From JABDFW01 sp035550215 (lineage in GTDB: Bacteria > Bacteroidota > Bacteroidia > Chitinophagales > Chitinophagaceae): a stretch of 64,000 bases of DNA. A program made the position numbers and the translations under genes. A model generated the notes under the pieces. The model did not search any database, was not told where the DNA came from, and saw nothing but the letters and a program-made list of their open reading frames with translations. Numbering within the stretch: the first letter of the stretch is position 1; every line of letters starts with the position of its first letter. Where the stretch lies: NCBI GenBank assembly GCA_035550215.1, contig DASZPM010000006.1, positions 62,001 through 126,000 on the forward strand, read 5' to 3'. Shown here one piece after another: positions 8,609 through 17,792 of this stretch.

Positions 8609-10501
8609 ATGAAATTATTTTTGCCAGCCATTGCTTTTTTTAGCCTATGTACACGATTGTGGGCCCAGGTGTCTAACACGCAGTATGTTATTGTAAAACC
8701 ACTGGTGGAAGAGATACGAACCGCTGCACCGTTTAGTTTTAGTGGTTATTTGGGCGATAAAGTAGAGGCTGTAATTCAAAACAACATAAAAAAAGAAGAT
8801 GTAGCATCGTTGGTGGATGTATTTCGTCACCGCAACGAAACCAGCCTTTGGCAAACAGAATTTTGGGGCAAATGGCTGTTAAGCGCTGCCAAGGCTTACC
8901 AATATAATAAAGACGAGGCTCTTTTTGATACAATGAAATCTTCCACCGCCGAAATAATAGCCACACAAACGCCTGATGGCTATATAGGTAATTATGCTGA
9001 CGGGAAACATTTAGGTAACTGGGATATTTGGGGAAGAAAATATACCCTGCTGGGCTTAATATATTACTATGATATTACCGGCGACAAGGCGGTTTTGCAG
9101 GCTGCGCGCCACCTGCTTGACTTTACATTAACCGAGGTTGACCCCGGCAGGAAAAATATTGTTTTAACAGGCGCTTTTCGCGGAATGCCGAGTTCTTCAA
9201 TTTTGGAGCCTGTAGTATTGCTTTACCAGCGCACCGCTGAAAAACGTTACCTGGATTTTGCCAAATACATTGTTGCACAATGGGAAACACCACAGGGGCC
9301 GCAACTCATCAGCAAGGCTTTGCAGGATGTGCCTGTTGCAAGGCGCTTTAGCGATACCCTAACCAACAACTGGTGGAGCTGGCAAAACAGCCGGAAGGCT
9401 TATGAAATGATGAGTTGTTATGACGGATTACTAAAACTTTACCAGGTGACCGGCGAGAAAAAATATCTTGAAGCTGTTGCTGATGCTGTAAAAAGTATAA
9501 AAAAGGAGGAAATAAATATCGTTGGCAGTGGTGCAGCATTTGAATGCTGGTATGGCGGCGCGCAAAAGCAGGCATATCCCACCATGCACACCATGGAAAC
9601 CTGTGTTACTATTACCTGGATGAAATTATGTTACGAGCTGTACCGCTTTACCGGGGATGCGGCGCTGGTGGAAAACATTGAAACATCTGCATACAACAAC
9701 CTGCTGGGCAGCCTGCTGCCCGATGGCAGCCGCTTTAGCAAATACAGCAGCCTGCAGGGATTCCGCGACCTTGACGATTACCAATGCAACATGAAGATAA
9801 ACTGCTGCATGGCCAATGGCCCACGCGGGCTTATGTTACTGCAGGACCTTGCCGTGATGCAACATAACAACAGCATATATATAAATCTATATAATGCGGG
9901 TAATGCCCGGTTTCAATTAAACAACAAGGCTTTTAACATACAATGCGAAACATCTTATCCCGCAGACGGCAGTATAGAGTTACATATAAATCCATCCCTG
10001 CCCATTAACACTACGGTTTATTTACGCATACCCTCATGGAGCAGTAAAACCACTATACAGGTAAACGGCAGCGCTATTAACGAGCCAATTACCGCAGGGG
10101 GCTATGTTGCCTTACAGCGCGAATGGAAGGCTGGCGATGTTATACACCTAACATTTGACATGCGCGGCCGGGTACTAACACTTCGTAACAATTATGCCCA
10201 ATACAAGGCTGTAATGCGTGGCCCAATCGTGCTTGCGCGCGACAGCAGGTTTGGTAATTATGATATTGATGATGAGTTTACCAATAGTGGCAATGACAGC
10301 ACCTTTATTAATTTAACGCCTATAAGCCTGCCTGGTGTTTGGCTGGCATATACATACAACTTTACCACTGGTACAGGTGAAGACCCGGTGCAATTGAATG
10401 TACCGCTGGTTGACTTTTCATCCGCGGGCAATGAGTGGAAAGCATCAAACAGGTACAGGGTGTGGGCACCTGTAAGTTTGGATGTAATGAAGGAAAAGTG
10501 A
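8609..10501 (+). CDS. secreted glycoside hydrolase, GH127-like (DUF1680)
   Basis: 630 residues with a signal peptide (cleavage probably after LWAQ). The N-terminal two-thirds form the helical (alpha/alpha) barrel of the GH127/DUF1680 superfamily: LYxxTGDKxxLxAA-type repeats, FRHRNETSLWQTEFWGKWL, and ECWYGG. The family acid/base Glu and metal-binding Cys fit METC (E330, C332), and the Cys pair fits CC at 399-400 in INCCMANGPRG. The C-terminal part is beta-rich. Characterised relatives are beta-L-arabinofuranosidases using a zinc-bound cysteine nucleophile; the substrate here is not certain. No SusC/SusD pair or other CAZyme lies beside it. Divergent from holB. Confidence 0.87.
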   Translation: MKLFLPAIAFFSLCTRLWAQVSNTQYVIVKPLVEEIRTAAPFSFSGYLGDKVEAVIQNNIKKEDVASLVDVFRHRNETSLWQTEFWGKWLLSAAKAYQYNKDEALFDTMKSSTAEIIATQTPDGYIGNYADGKHLGNWDIWGRKYTLLGLIYYYDITGDKAVLQAARHLLDFTLTEVDPGRKNIVLTGAFRGMPSSSILEPVVLLYQRTAEKRYLDFAKYIVAQWETPQGPQLISKALQDVPVARRFSDTLTNNWWSWQNSRKAYEMMSCYDGLLKLYQVTGEKKYLEAVADAVKSIKKEEINIVGSGAAFECWYGGAQKQAYPTMHTMETCVTITWMKLCYELYRFTGDAALVENIETSAYNNLLGSLLPDGSRFSKYSSLQGFRDLDDYQCNMKINCCMANGPRGLMLLQDLAVMQHNNSIYINLYNAGNARFQLNNKAFNIQCETSYPADGSIELHINPSLPINTTVYLRIPSWSSKTTIQVNGSAINEPITAGGYVALQREWKAGDVIHLTFDMRGRVLTLRNNYAQYKAVMRGPIVLARDSRFGNYDIDDEFTNSGNDSTFINLTPISLPGVWLAYTYNFTTGTGEDPVQLNVPLVDFSSAGNEWKASNRYRVWAPVSLDVMKEK

Positions 10502-10516
10502 ACTGCATGGTGTTTG

Positions 10517-11899
10517 CTACAACAACTTACCCTTTAATAATATGGCCGCGATGGTAAAGTAAATAATAAGCCCCGTAACGTCAACCAATGTAGCCACAAA
10601 AGGCGCTGATGATGTTGCAGGATCAAGCTTGAACCTTTTAAGCACCATTGGTATCATGGAGCCACTCAAAGTACCCCACATAATAATACCGATTAAAGAA
10701 AAGAAAACCGTGAAGCCAAGTGACATCCAGTACTCGCCGTAATCATATATATGCAGTTTCTGCCAGAGCAGTATGCGTAAAAAACCAATACAGCCAAGTA
10801 TCAGCCCCAGTGCCAACCCAGACAATAGCTCCCGGCGCATTACATAAAACCAGCTTTTTAAATTAAGCTCCTTTAATGCCATTGCCCTTATAATAAGGGT
10901 TGCAGCCTGTGACCCGCCATTACCGCCGCTGGATATTACCAGGGGAACGAACATGGCCAACACAGCCGCTTTGGCTATCTCAACATCAAAATGCTGCATG
11001 GCGGTTGCAGTAAGCATTTCACTTATAAATAATATAATTAACCAGCCTGCCCTTTTTTGTATCAGCGTTAAAACGGGTGTTTTAACATACGGGTAGTCCA
11101 GGCTTTCCATACCGCCAAATTTCTGAATATCTTCTGTGTCTTCCTGTTCCGCAATATCAATCACGTCATCTATCGTAATAACGCCCAGCAGCATGTTTTC
11201 GTCATTTATTACCGGCAGGGCTATGCGATCATACTCTTTAAATTTATCAACGGCTGTTTCACGCTTATCCTTTATGTTCAGCGCCTCATATGACCCGTCC
11301 AGGATGTCTTCAATCTTCAGGGTTGGATCGTTCAGCACTAACCTTCTTACGGGTATATCATCCACCAGGCGGCCTTCATCATCTACCACGTAAATTACAT
11401 TGGCGGCTTCGGTGTCTTTATGTGTTTTACGCAGGTAGTCCATCGCCTCTTCAATCGTCATGCCTTTTTTTATCGCAGCCACATCGGTATTTATTAACCG
11501 CGCCACAGTGCTATCGGGGTATCCCAATAAATCGTGCGCGGCCTTGCGGCTTTTTTCATCAAGCAGGTTAATATAATGCTCTAATTCATCACCTTCAAAT
11601 TCAGACAAAAAAGACATCCGGTCATCTGAATAAAGGCCGTTAAGTATAACAGCGGCAATAGTATCCGGTACATTTTTTATTACAAATTTCTGGTGCTGTT
11701 CATCCATGTATGCAAAAACGGACACCTGCATGTTTTGCGGAAGCTGCTCAAATGCCCTTAGCACCGCGTCGTTAGGCAGGCTTACCAATATCTTCGCCAT
11801 CTCCGCCGGGTGCAGTGCTTCTGTTTTATTCGTCTTAAAGAGCGATAAAAAACTGAAATTACCCTGCAATATTTTTTTGCTAAGCTCTTTTATCTTCAT
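10517..11899 (-). CDS. mgtE: magnesium transporter MgtE
   Basis: 460 residues with the full MgtE order: an N-terminal helical superhelix domain (about 25-125, with ALHPAEMAKILVSLP), two CBS domains (about 130-250) that sense cytosolic Mg2+, a linker helix, and a five-helix membrane domain (about 280-458) carrying the selectivity region PLVISSGGNGGSQAATLIIRA. It forms a homodimeric Mg2+ channel in the inner membrane, closed at high internal Mg2+. Length and domain order are normal. Convergent with the GH127-like gene. I see no riboswitch in its upstream gap. Confidence 0.96.
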   Translation of the reverse strand: MKIKELSKKILQGNFSFLSLFKTNKTEALHPAEMAKILVSLPNDAVLRAFEQLPQNMQVSVFAYMDEQHQKFVIKNVPDTIAAVILNGLYSDDRMSFLSEFEGDELEHYINLLDEKSRKAAHDLLGYPDSTVARLINTDVAAIKKGMTIEEAMDYLRKTHKDTEAANVIYVVDDEGRLVDDIPVRRLVLNDPTLKIEDILDGSYEALNIKDKRETAVDKFKEYDRIALPVINDENMLLGVITIDDVIDIAEQEDTEDIQKFGGMESLDYPYVKTPVLTLIQKRAGWLIILFISEMLTATAMQHFDVEIAKAAVLAMFVPLVISSGGNGGSQAATLIIRAMALKELNLKSWFYVMRRELLSGLALGLILGCIGFLRILLWQKLHIYDYGEYWMSLGFTVFFSLIGIIMWGTLSGSMIPMVLKRFKLDPATSSAPFVATLVDVTGLIIYFTIAAILLKGKLL

Positions 11900-12013
11900 G
11901 GCCAGCGTTTTTAAAGATGTAAGCCTTAATTATCGCGGCAATATACGGCAAAAAGCTTCTGCATCAAGTCACTCTTTTACAGGTAATTTATTTTACCCGC
12001 TTCTATAAAAGCC

Positions 12014-12070
12014 TTTGTGTTATTGGCAAGCCAGCAAGGGCGCGCAACAAAAACATAGCTATAACACAAA
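12014..12070. other. 10-bp inverted repeat after the cytochrome/LRR gene
   Basis: TTTGTGTTAT (12014-12023) and ATAACACAAA (12061-12070) are perfect inverted copies separated by 37 nt. They lie directly after the stop codon of the minus-strand cytochrome gene and upstream of mgtE. On the minus strand the second arm is followed by GGCTTTTAT, so a terminator or processing hairpin is possible, but the long loop makes this uncertain. Confidence 0.35.
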
Positions 12071-12071
12071 A

Positions 12072-13493
12072 TTAATACGCCTGTTTTGCTTTTACTATAG
12101 TGGTATCTGTTACCAATGTAGGCACAATGTAACCACCGGTATCTATGGATGTTTTGGGAAAAGAAGTTCTTAACTGCGCATAAGCGCTCTTGTTTATGCC
12201 GGTTTGATAAACAAATAATGAATGCAGTTTTTTAAGCCCTTTTAGCTGCATTAATCCTTCTGCCGTAATATTTGTGCCTACAAGGTTTAAATATTGCAGT
12301 GCCTGCAAGGTTTGCAGTGAGGCAAGCCCTTTATCGGTGATATTGGTGCGCGAAATATCCAGGCGGGTTAACCCGGTAAGCTGCGACACAATCTGCAATG
12401 ATGAGTCATTAATATTAGTGCCGTTTATTTTAAGCCATATAACCTGCTTTTTTAACTGGGCTACCAGTTGCAGAACATTAACCGGCACAACTGTATCGGT
12501 TACAAAATTTAATTGCAGGTAATTTATATTTTGAGCTACCGGCAATACAACAATTCCTTTTGATGCTAACTGCTCCATCACTTTTGCGTCTGCCGGTTCA
12601 ACCGGTTGTTTGGGTATATCGGCTAGCCCCGTTTTTGCTGCTGCGGGGGCTTTTTGCAGGGACAGTAAAACTGGTTTTATTTCTGCCGGCTGGGTAATAT
12701 CTTTTACCTTTTTATTGAAGGCCGCACCGTTCTCAATCCACCAATGAAGAAGGGCAACCTGTTCTTTTGTTGGTTGTGGTTTTTCTTTAGGCGGCATGTG
12801 GTCATCGTCATCCGGTGAAAGCAGCATGCGCTTTATCATATCGCTTTCATCTGCTTTACCAGGCTTTATTACAATACCATCTTTGCCGCCCTTCATTAAC
12901 CTTGCGCTGTCATCCATTCGCAGGCCGCCCTTTTGTTTATTCGGTCCGTGGCAGGAGTAACATTTTGTCTGTAGGACCGGCTGCACCACGTCGCTATAAA
13001 TATTTGCCTCCTGCACATTGGGAATGGGCTTGATGGCACCGTAAGAAACGCTATCGCCGGAAAAAATATTTTTTAGAGGTTTAGTGAAATAGTCCGAACC
13101 ATGCGTAAGTGAACCACCAAGGTGGCCAGTTACAAATATTAACACGAGTAAACCAACAGAAAGCAATGTTTTATTAACCCCAAACTGCGGGTTTCTTTCT
13201 TTAGCGTACAACATAAAAGAAACCAACGCAGTAGCAAGCCCCATCCACATATGCCAGCTAACAAGGGTTTCGTCGTAGTCGTCGCTAATAGAAAGCAGGT
13301 ACCCTGTTATGCAAGAAAGTAATGCCGAAAATGCGCCTGCCAGCAATATAATAGGTACCGCCTGTTTTAAACCGGTATATCTTGGCTTTCGCGACAGCCA
13401 TAGCAACAGCAATGCTGTAAGCAAAATGCCAATGGGCAAATGGATAAGCGCAGGATGTAAATGGCCAATAAACTCAGGTATGGAAAGCAGCAC
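12072..13493 (-). CDS. membrane protein with DUF2231, c-type haem and leucine-rich-repeat domains
   Basis: 473 residues. The first 150 form about five membrane helices of DUF2231 type (FIGHLHPALIHLPIGILL, conserved His residues). Next is a planctomycete-type cytochrome c domain with one haem motif CYSCH, GPNKQKGGLRMD, and DHMPPK, where the Met may be the distal ligand. The last 170 residues contain leucine-rich repeats of the form LTRLDISRTNITDKGLASL. The start codon is GTG; no upstream ATG fits better. The fusion suggests a membrane-anchored periplasmic electron-transfer protein with a binding surface, but its partner is unknown. Relatives of this architecture occur in Bacteroidota and Planctomycetes near sugar-oxidising enzymes (general knowledge). 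Confidence 0.83.
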   Translation of the reverse strand: MLLSIPEFIGHLHPALIHLPIGILLTALLLLWLSRKPRYTGLKQAVPIILLAGAFSALLSCITGYLLSISDDYDETLVSWHMWMGLATALVSFMLYAKERNPQFGVNKTLLSVGLLVLIFVTGHLGGSLTHGSDYFTKPLKNIFSGDSVSYGAIKPIPNVQEANIYSDVVQPVLQTKCYSCHGPNKQKGGLRMDDSARLMKGGKDGIVIKPGKADESDMIKRMLLSPDDDDHMPPKEKPQPTKEQVALLHWWIENGAAFNKKVKDITQPAEIKPVLLSLQKAPAAAKTGLADIPKQPVEPADAKVMEQLASKGIVVLPVAQNINYLQLNFVTDTVVPVNVLQLVAQLKKQVIWLKINGTNINDSSLQIVSQLTGLTRLDISRTNITDKGLASLQTLQALQYLNLVGTNITAEGLMQLKGLKKLHSLFVYQTGINKSAYAQLRTSFPKTSIDTGGYIVPTLVTDTTIVKAKQAY

Positions 13494-13637
13494 GCAAAGA
13501 ATTTAGATACAATAATAATTGATATAAAAATTGGGAGCAAATGAAAATTGCCAGTGCATGTACAGCCGCTTTAATTCTTTAACACAATTTTTAAACAGCA
13601 ATAAGTAGCTTCACTACCCTAAACCCGCGATAGCTTC

Positions 13638-13805
13638 ATGAAAAAATTACTGCTGTTAGCTACTCTAAGCATTTTTACAGTTGGCGTTACAATTGCCCAG
13701 CCTAAAAAACATAAGGCATTACACAAACACCACACAAAAAAAACAAAAAAGAAAAGAGGCCGTTACCACGATGCCGACATAGTTAATTTTTACGAGCCTC
13801 TGTAG
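13638..13805 (+). CDS. small secreted His/Lys-rich protein (55 aa)
   Basis: Reading the sequence directly gives a 55-residue ORF from ATG to TAG. It starts with a classic signal peptide (MKKLLLLATLSIFTVGVTIAQ), probably cleaved at AQ. The mature part of about 35 residues is rich in Lys and His (KKHKALHKHHTKKTKKKRGR) and ends DADIVNFYEPL. The gene stands alone on the plus strand, between two minus-strand genes. Base composition in the mature part is A-rich. I do not recognise a family; binding of metals, nucleic acid or anionic surfaces would be speculation. Confidence 0.55.
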   Translation: MKKLLLLATLSIFTVGVTIAQPKKHKALHKHHTKKTKKKRGRYHDADIVNFYEPL

Positions 13806-13812
13806 AATATCC

Positions 13813-14742
13813 TCATTTACCATACCTGTCGCGCAATAAATGCATCATGTGTACATTAATAGCCCATTGGTCAGCCACGGGCTGATAAGTGTACGGTATT
13901 GTGGGCATATAATCCGGCGGGCCAAATTCAGTAAGTACGGTCATTACTTCCCCTTTCTGCTTTTTCATTTCCATTACTTTGTCCCACCATGCAACATGGG
14001 CATCAAGGGCGTTTTTCCATTCAGGTGCACGCGGGTCGTTCACCTGCGGGCCTTCAGGATGGCCTATACGGGCATGTATATGGTCAACCCTTTGCAGGGT
14101 TAAATCAACCGTTTCTTGCTGGTCTTGCAGCAGTGTTTCGCTTACATTACACCAGTGAGACACATCGAACGTTACGCGCAGTTCAGGCACCGTATCAATA
14201 TAATGCCGTGCTACCGGCGCGGCAAACAGCATACGGCTGCGGTGTGTTTCGTGGCATATTTTTATGCCTGTTTGCTTTGCCAGTTGCAGTGTATGGCCAA
14301 TCAGCGTTTTATTTTGTTCGTAACTAAAATAATCACGGCCTGAGTGGCAATTTATATATAATGGCCGCTGCACGGTATTGGTAGCAGCCGCATTAATCAT
14401 ATTTTTAAACGTATTAAAGTGTTCTTCATAATTGCTTTCATGCCCGGCAGTAAGAAAGCCAACTTCAAGGCCGTATTTTTTCAGCATATTAAACAATTCA
14501 TCCTGGCCTTCCTGGTCAGTTGGCCACCATATCTCTATTCCATCGTATCCTTCTTTTTTTACCTGTGCACCATATTCGTCAAGGGTTCCTTTATAACCCC
14601 AGTTTGTTGCAAGTACTTTGAGTTGAAAATTATTGTTCATAGTAAACGTCGGTTTATTGGATGAAGCAAATGTTTGTAATGATGCAAGCATTAATGCGGT
14701 GGTGGAAGATGCAGAAAGTTCGATAAAATTTCTCCGGTTCAT
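13813..14742 (-). CDS. exported sugar phosphate isomerase/epimerase-like TIM-barrel protein
   Basis: 309 residues from the ATG at 14742, which gives MNRRNFIELSASSTTALML, a Tat-like signal (RR-x-F) typical of secreted Bacteroidota enzymes of this class. A TTG ten codons upstream is also in frame, but a -7 box overlaps it. The mature part is an AP endonuclease 2/xylose-isomerase-like TIM barrel: YDGIEIWWP, GLEVGFLTAGHES, INCHSGRDYFS, KICHETHRSR, TFDVSHWCN, HARIGHPEGPQVNDPR, LTEFGPPDY. The His, Glu and Asp in these blocks match the metal site of the family. Substrate unknown; hydroxypyruvate isomerase- or inosose dehydratase-like roles are possible. Confidence 0.82.
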   Translation of the reverse strand: MNRRNFIELSASSTTALMLASLQTFASSNKPTFTMNNNFQLKVLATNWGYKGTLDEYGAQVKKEGYDGIEIWWPTDQEGQDELFNMLKKYGLEVGFLTAGHESNYEEHFNTFKNMINAAATNTVQRPLYINCHSGRDYFSYEQNKTLIGHTLQLAKQTGIKICHETHRSRMLFAAPVARHYIDTVPELRVTFDVSHWCNVSETLLQDQQETVDLTLQRVDHIHARIGHPEGPQVNDPRAPEWKNALDAHVAWWDKVMEMKKQKGEVMTVLTEFGPPDYMPTIPYTYQPVADQWAINVHMMHLLRDRYGK

Positions 14743-14769
14743 TAGTATGGCAGCGTTAATGTCAGGCTT

Positions 14770-14777
14770 CAAATATA
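14770..14777 (-). promoter_or_regulatory. -7 box TATATTTG upstream of the isomerase-like gene
   Basis: TATATTTG on the minus strand matches TAnnTTTG and lies 27 nt before the chosen ATG. It overlaps the alternative TTG start, which supports the shorter protein. No good TTG is seen at the -33 distance. Confidence 0.4.
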
Positions 14778-14834
14778 TTGTAAATAGTTTAAGTGCCGGG
14801 CATTTACAGGATGCATTGTAAAAATAAACGCAAC

Positions 14835-14861
14835 AAAAAGGGCAGCCTCAAAAAGCCGCCC
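14835..14861 (-). terminator. intrinsic terminator, minus strand
   Basis: On the minus strand GGGCGGC pairs with GCTGCCC (one G-U pair) around a short T-rich loop, followed directly by TTTTTG. It lies about 230 nt after the response-regulator stop codon and before the isomerase promoter, so it probably ends the kinase/regulator transcript or a short RNA made from the gap. Confidence 0.65.
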
Positions 14862-15089
14862 GCATAGTACCCCCAAGAAAAAAAAGTTTAAAAATATTAT
14901 GATGGTCAATAAGTTACCTAAACTTTGTAAAGGTCACAAAGCTATTCTTTCATAAACTCCTTCAGAATACCGAATATTCGGTAGTAACAAGTGCATGTTG
15001 AGAGTTTTGTTACAAAGCTTTTTCATAAATACTTTGAAATATTTGTAAGAAGGGCAAACCTGCGTAACGGTGTGATTGATTTAGCTTGC
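14862..15089. other. intergenic region with a perfect 16-bp palindrome
   Basis: The stretch between the response regulator and the terminator holds no convincing gene. TACCGAATATTCGGTA at 14968-14983 is a perfect 16-bp palindrome, and CTTTGT/ACAAAG lies nearby (about 14924-14942). A 30-codon minus-strand ORF overlaps the palindrome but has no sign of being coding. The palindrome could be a dimeric regulator site or an RNA hairpin. Confidence 0.4.
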
Positions 15090-15740
15090 CTAGACAATTC
15101 GCTGCCGTATTACCTTGGCCACCGCCTCATGGCTGCTGTTTACGTGCAATTTCCGGTAAACACTCTTAATGTGCGTTTTTACTGTTTCAATGGATATACC
15201 CATTTTATCGGCAATCATTTTATAGCTTTTACCGTCGGCGAGGCATTCAAGCAACTCTTTCTCCTTTGGAGTGAGATTATAATCTTCCGCGTTTACAACG
15301 GGCATTGTTAACTGGAAGAATTGCACCACCATTTTTGCTACCGAAGGAGAAAGCGGTGAGCCGCCTTTATAAGTATCAGAAAGGCCCTGTATTATTTGTT
15401 GTGGCGTAGAATTTTTTAACAGGTAGCCGGAGCCGCCCGCACAAAGCGCCTGGAAAATCCTTTCCTTATCTTCAAACACCGTTAGTATCATTATTTTCAT
15501 TCCCGGAAACTCGCCTTTGATAAGGCGCGTGGTATCAATGCCGTTCATTACCGGCATTTCAATATCCATTATAATTACGTCAGGGTTAAAATGCTTTACG
15601 TGTTGTAAAGCCTGTCTTGTATCGGGGAAAGCAGCTATGCATTCAAATTCGGCAGACGTATTTACCAGGAAATATAAGGAGTCCCGCAAATGCTTATTAT
15701 CCTCAAAAATCATCACTTTTATTTTTCCATTATTATCCAT
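15090..15740 (-). CDS. NarL/FixJ-type response regulator
   Basis: 216 residues. Receiver domain at 1-125 with acidic pocket E13/D14, phosphoacceptor D59 in IIMDIEMPVMNG, and the switch region MILTVFEDKER. The C-terminal LuxR-type HTH covers about 150-214 (LTPKEKELLECLADGKSYKMIADKMGISIETVKTHIKSVYRKLHV). It is directly downstream (34 nt) of a histidine kinase on the same strand and is almost certainly its partner. Target genes are unknown. Confidence 0.93.
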   Translation of the reverse strand: MDNNGKIKVMIFEDNKHLRDSLYFLVNTSAEFECIAAFPDTRQALQHVKHFNPDVIIMDIEMPVMNGIDTTRLIKGEFPGMKIMILTVFEDKERIFQALCAGGSGYLLKNSTPQQIIQGLSDTYKGGSPLSPSVAKMVVQFFQLTMPVVNAEDYNLTPKEKELLECLADGKSYKMIADKMGISIETVKTHIKSVYRKLHVNSSHEAVAKVIRQRIV

Positions 15741-15774
15741 GCTGCAAAAGGATGAAAAATTTTATGATTCTTTT

Positions 15775-17685
15775 CTACCGAATATTAGGGATAGGTATTA
15801 CAGCCTTTATTACCGTACCGTTGCCAGGTGCTGAAACTATCTCGCATGCGCCCTGGCTTGCCTTAGCCCGGTTTATCATTGTTTCAAAGCCGTTGCCCGG
15901 CTGAACTGCGTTTTTGTCAAAACCTTTGCCGTTGTCTTTTACTGACAAAATGAAATATCTGTCACCTGTAACAAAATCCAGGAGGATTTGAGTAGCGCCT
16001 GAATATTTTAAGGCATTATTTATCGCTTCCTTAATAATAAGAAATATATTTTTTCTCAGCTCCATGGTAAAGTGGTGCTGGTCAATTTTGCTGTCTATAT
16101 TAACAATAATATTAACATTGCCAATCTCCTTAAGCCGTACAATGTAATTTTCAATTCTTTCTCTCAAACTCTCACCTTCATCATATTTAGGGTTCATCGT
16201 CCAAACTATATCGCTCATCCTGTCAATTACTTCTTTTGCATTGCTGTTAATTTTGCTTAAAAGGTGTTTGTTTGTCGGGCTATCCAGTCTCTCGTCCACT
16301 GCAATATTGCTCAATAATAAAATACTGCTGAGCGAACTGCCAATATCATCATGCAGGTCGCTGGATATCTGGTTACGCATTTCCACTTCTTTAAGTTTTT
16401 GCTTTATGCGGTTCCTATTCCACAAAATAAACACGAGAAAGCCACCCAAAATAATAAGGCTTGCTGTAAATATGGTAATTATATGCTGCCTGCTTATTTC
16501 CTGTTTCGCCAGTTTTTCTTCTGTGTTAAGCAGCACAATAGTGCTGTCCTTTTTGTCCGCTTCGTATTTTGCAAACATATTAGCCATAAGGTCTTTATTA
16601 TTATGGGCATCTATTGAATCTTTAAAGCCGGTGCTTTGCTGCAAATATTTCAGCGCGAGTTCAAAATCGCCCTGGTCGCGGTATGTTTCCGACAACTCTT
16701 TGGCGGCATCAAACTCGTACTCAATTTCACTATCCTGTTTAAAATAGTTCAATGATGCGGTCAGCAGGTCAATGGCAACTGTGTATTCTTTAAGCGTATG
16801 CCGGCATTTGCCTACTTTAATATTTTCGTAAGCAACATCAGCCGCACTGTTTAGCCGCTGGAAAATATCATGCGATTGGTTATAATACTCCAATGCAGAA
16901 TCAATATACGGGTGTATTGTGCGGTTTCTGCTCAACTGGTAGTAAACATCTGCAACATTATCCCATGAGTAGGCAGCCGATATACTTGTTTCTGACCCCG
17001 TTAACTTCAAAGCCTCTTTATGAAAATACAATGCAGAGTCATACAACTTCTCATTTAAGTACAAACTACCAAGGGCAGAAAGGGCATCGCAGGTATAAAG
17101 TTTTTCATTAAGCCGTTTAAACGACGCCAGTGACGAAAGCAGGTAAACTTTAGCTTTTGCCGGTTGGCCAAGGTCGCGGTATGTAATGCCCAACTGCCTT
17201 TGCGCATAAGCCAACGCGCGTTCATCATTTACTTTCTCAAAAAGCTTTACAGCCTGTAAAATATAGGTTAGCGCCTTTTCATAGTTCTTTTGGCTTTGGT
17301 AAACGGTACTTATATTTAACATAGCTCTCCCCTCACCGCGCGGCCAGTTTATACCCCGGTACAAAGCGCGTGCAACTTCCAGGTATTGCAGTGCAAGCTC
17401 GGTTTTACTGCTGCTGTAATACGCCCAGCCTAATGAATTGTTGCTTGCTGCAAGCGCAGTATCGTTCTTAACTTTTATAGACAATGCCATCGCGGCTTTT
17501 GAAAGATTTATAGCACTGCCAGGATTGGTATTTGCCGTCGCAAATGCAATATTGGCAAGCAAAAGCGGCTTTTGCTTTTCATCCTTTTCTAATCTAAACT
17601 TTCGCCACAATGAATCAACACCCTGCGAAAACAGGCCTGCCTTGCAAAATAGAAGGGTAGTGATAAAAAGTAAACACTTTCTCAT
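15775..17685 (-). CDS. TPR-containing sensor histidine kinase (HisKA_3)
   Basis: 636 residues. A signal peptide, then a periplasmic domain of about seven tetratricopeptide repeats (residues 40-375; for example SALGSLYLNEKLYDSALYF), one membrane helix near 400-420 (IITIFTASLIILGGFLVFIL), a dimerisation domain with phosphorylated H445 in SDLHDDIGSSLSSILLL, and the HATPase domain (IKEAINNALKYSGA, VKDNGKGFD). This architecture is common in Bacteroidota NarL-type systems. The signal sensed by the TPR domain is unknown. TTG-N19-TAATTTG, one base short of consensus, lies upstream. Confidence 0.93.
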   Translation of the reverse strand: MRKCLLFITTLLFCKAGLFSQGVDSLWRKFRLEKDEKQKPLLLANIAFATANTNPGSAINLSKAAMALSIKVKNDTALAASNNSLGWAYYSSSKTELALQYLEVARALYRGINWPRGEGRAMLNISTVYQSQKNYEKALTYILQAVKLFEKVNDERALAYAQRQLGITYRDLGQPAKAKVYLLSSLASFKRLNEKLYTCDALSALGSLYLNEKLYDSALYFHKEALKLTGSETSISAAYSWDNVADVYYQLSRNRTIHPYIDSALEYYNQSHDIFQRLNSAADVAYENIKVGKCRHTLKEYTVAIDLLTASLNYFKQDSEIEYEFDAAKELSETYRDQGDFELALKYLQQSTGFKDSIDAHNNKDLMANMFAKYEADKKDSTIVLLNTEEKLAKQEISRQHIITIFTASLIILGGFLVFILWNRNRIKQKLKEVEMRNQISSDLHDDIGSSLSSILLLSNIAVDERLDSPTNKHLLSKINSNAKEVIDRMSDIVWTMNPKYDEGESLRERIENYIVRLKEIGNVNIIVNIDSKIDQHHFTMELRKNIFLIIKEAINNALKYSGATQILLDFVTGDRYFILSVKDNGKGFDKNAVQPGNGFETMINRAKASQGACEIVSAPGNGTVIKAVIPIPNIR

Positions 17686-17758
17686 CGGCAGCGGGTAAAA
17701 ATTATGGGAGGGAATTAACTGTACAAATTAACTAACTATTTGGTTTACACAAATAATC

Positions 17759-17766
17759 TATTTTTG
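17759..17766 (+). promoter_or_regulatory. candidate -7 box TATTTTTG for fabI
   Basis: TATTTTTG fits TAnnTTTG and lies 26 nt before the fabI ATG. A TTG occurs 16 nt upstream rather than the usual 19-21, so the -33 element is doubtful. Confidence 0.4.
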
Positions 17767-17792
17767 CCGCCAGTTAATTAAAATATTGCTAT

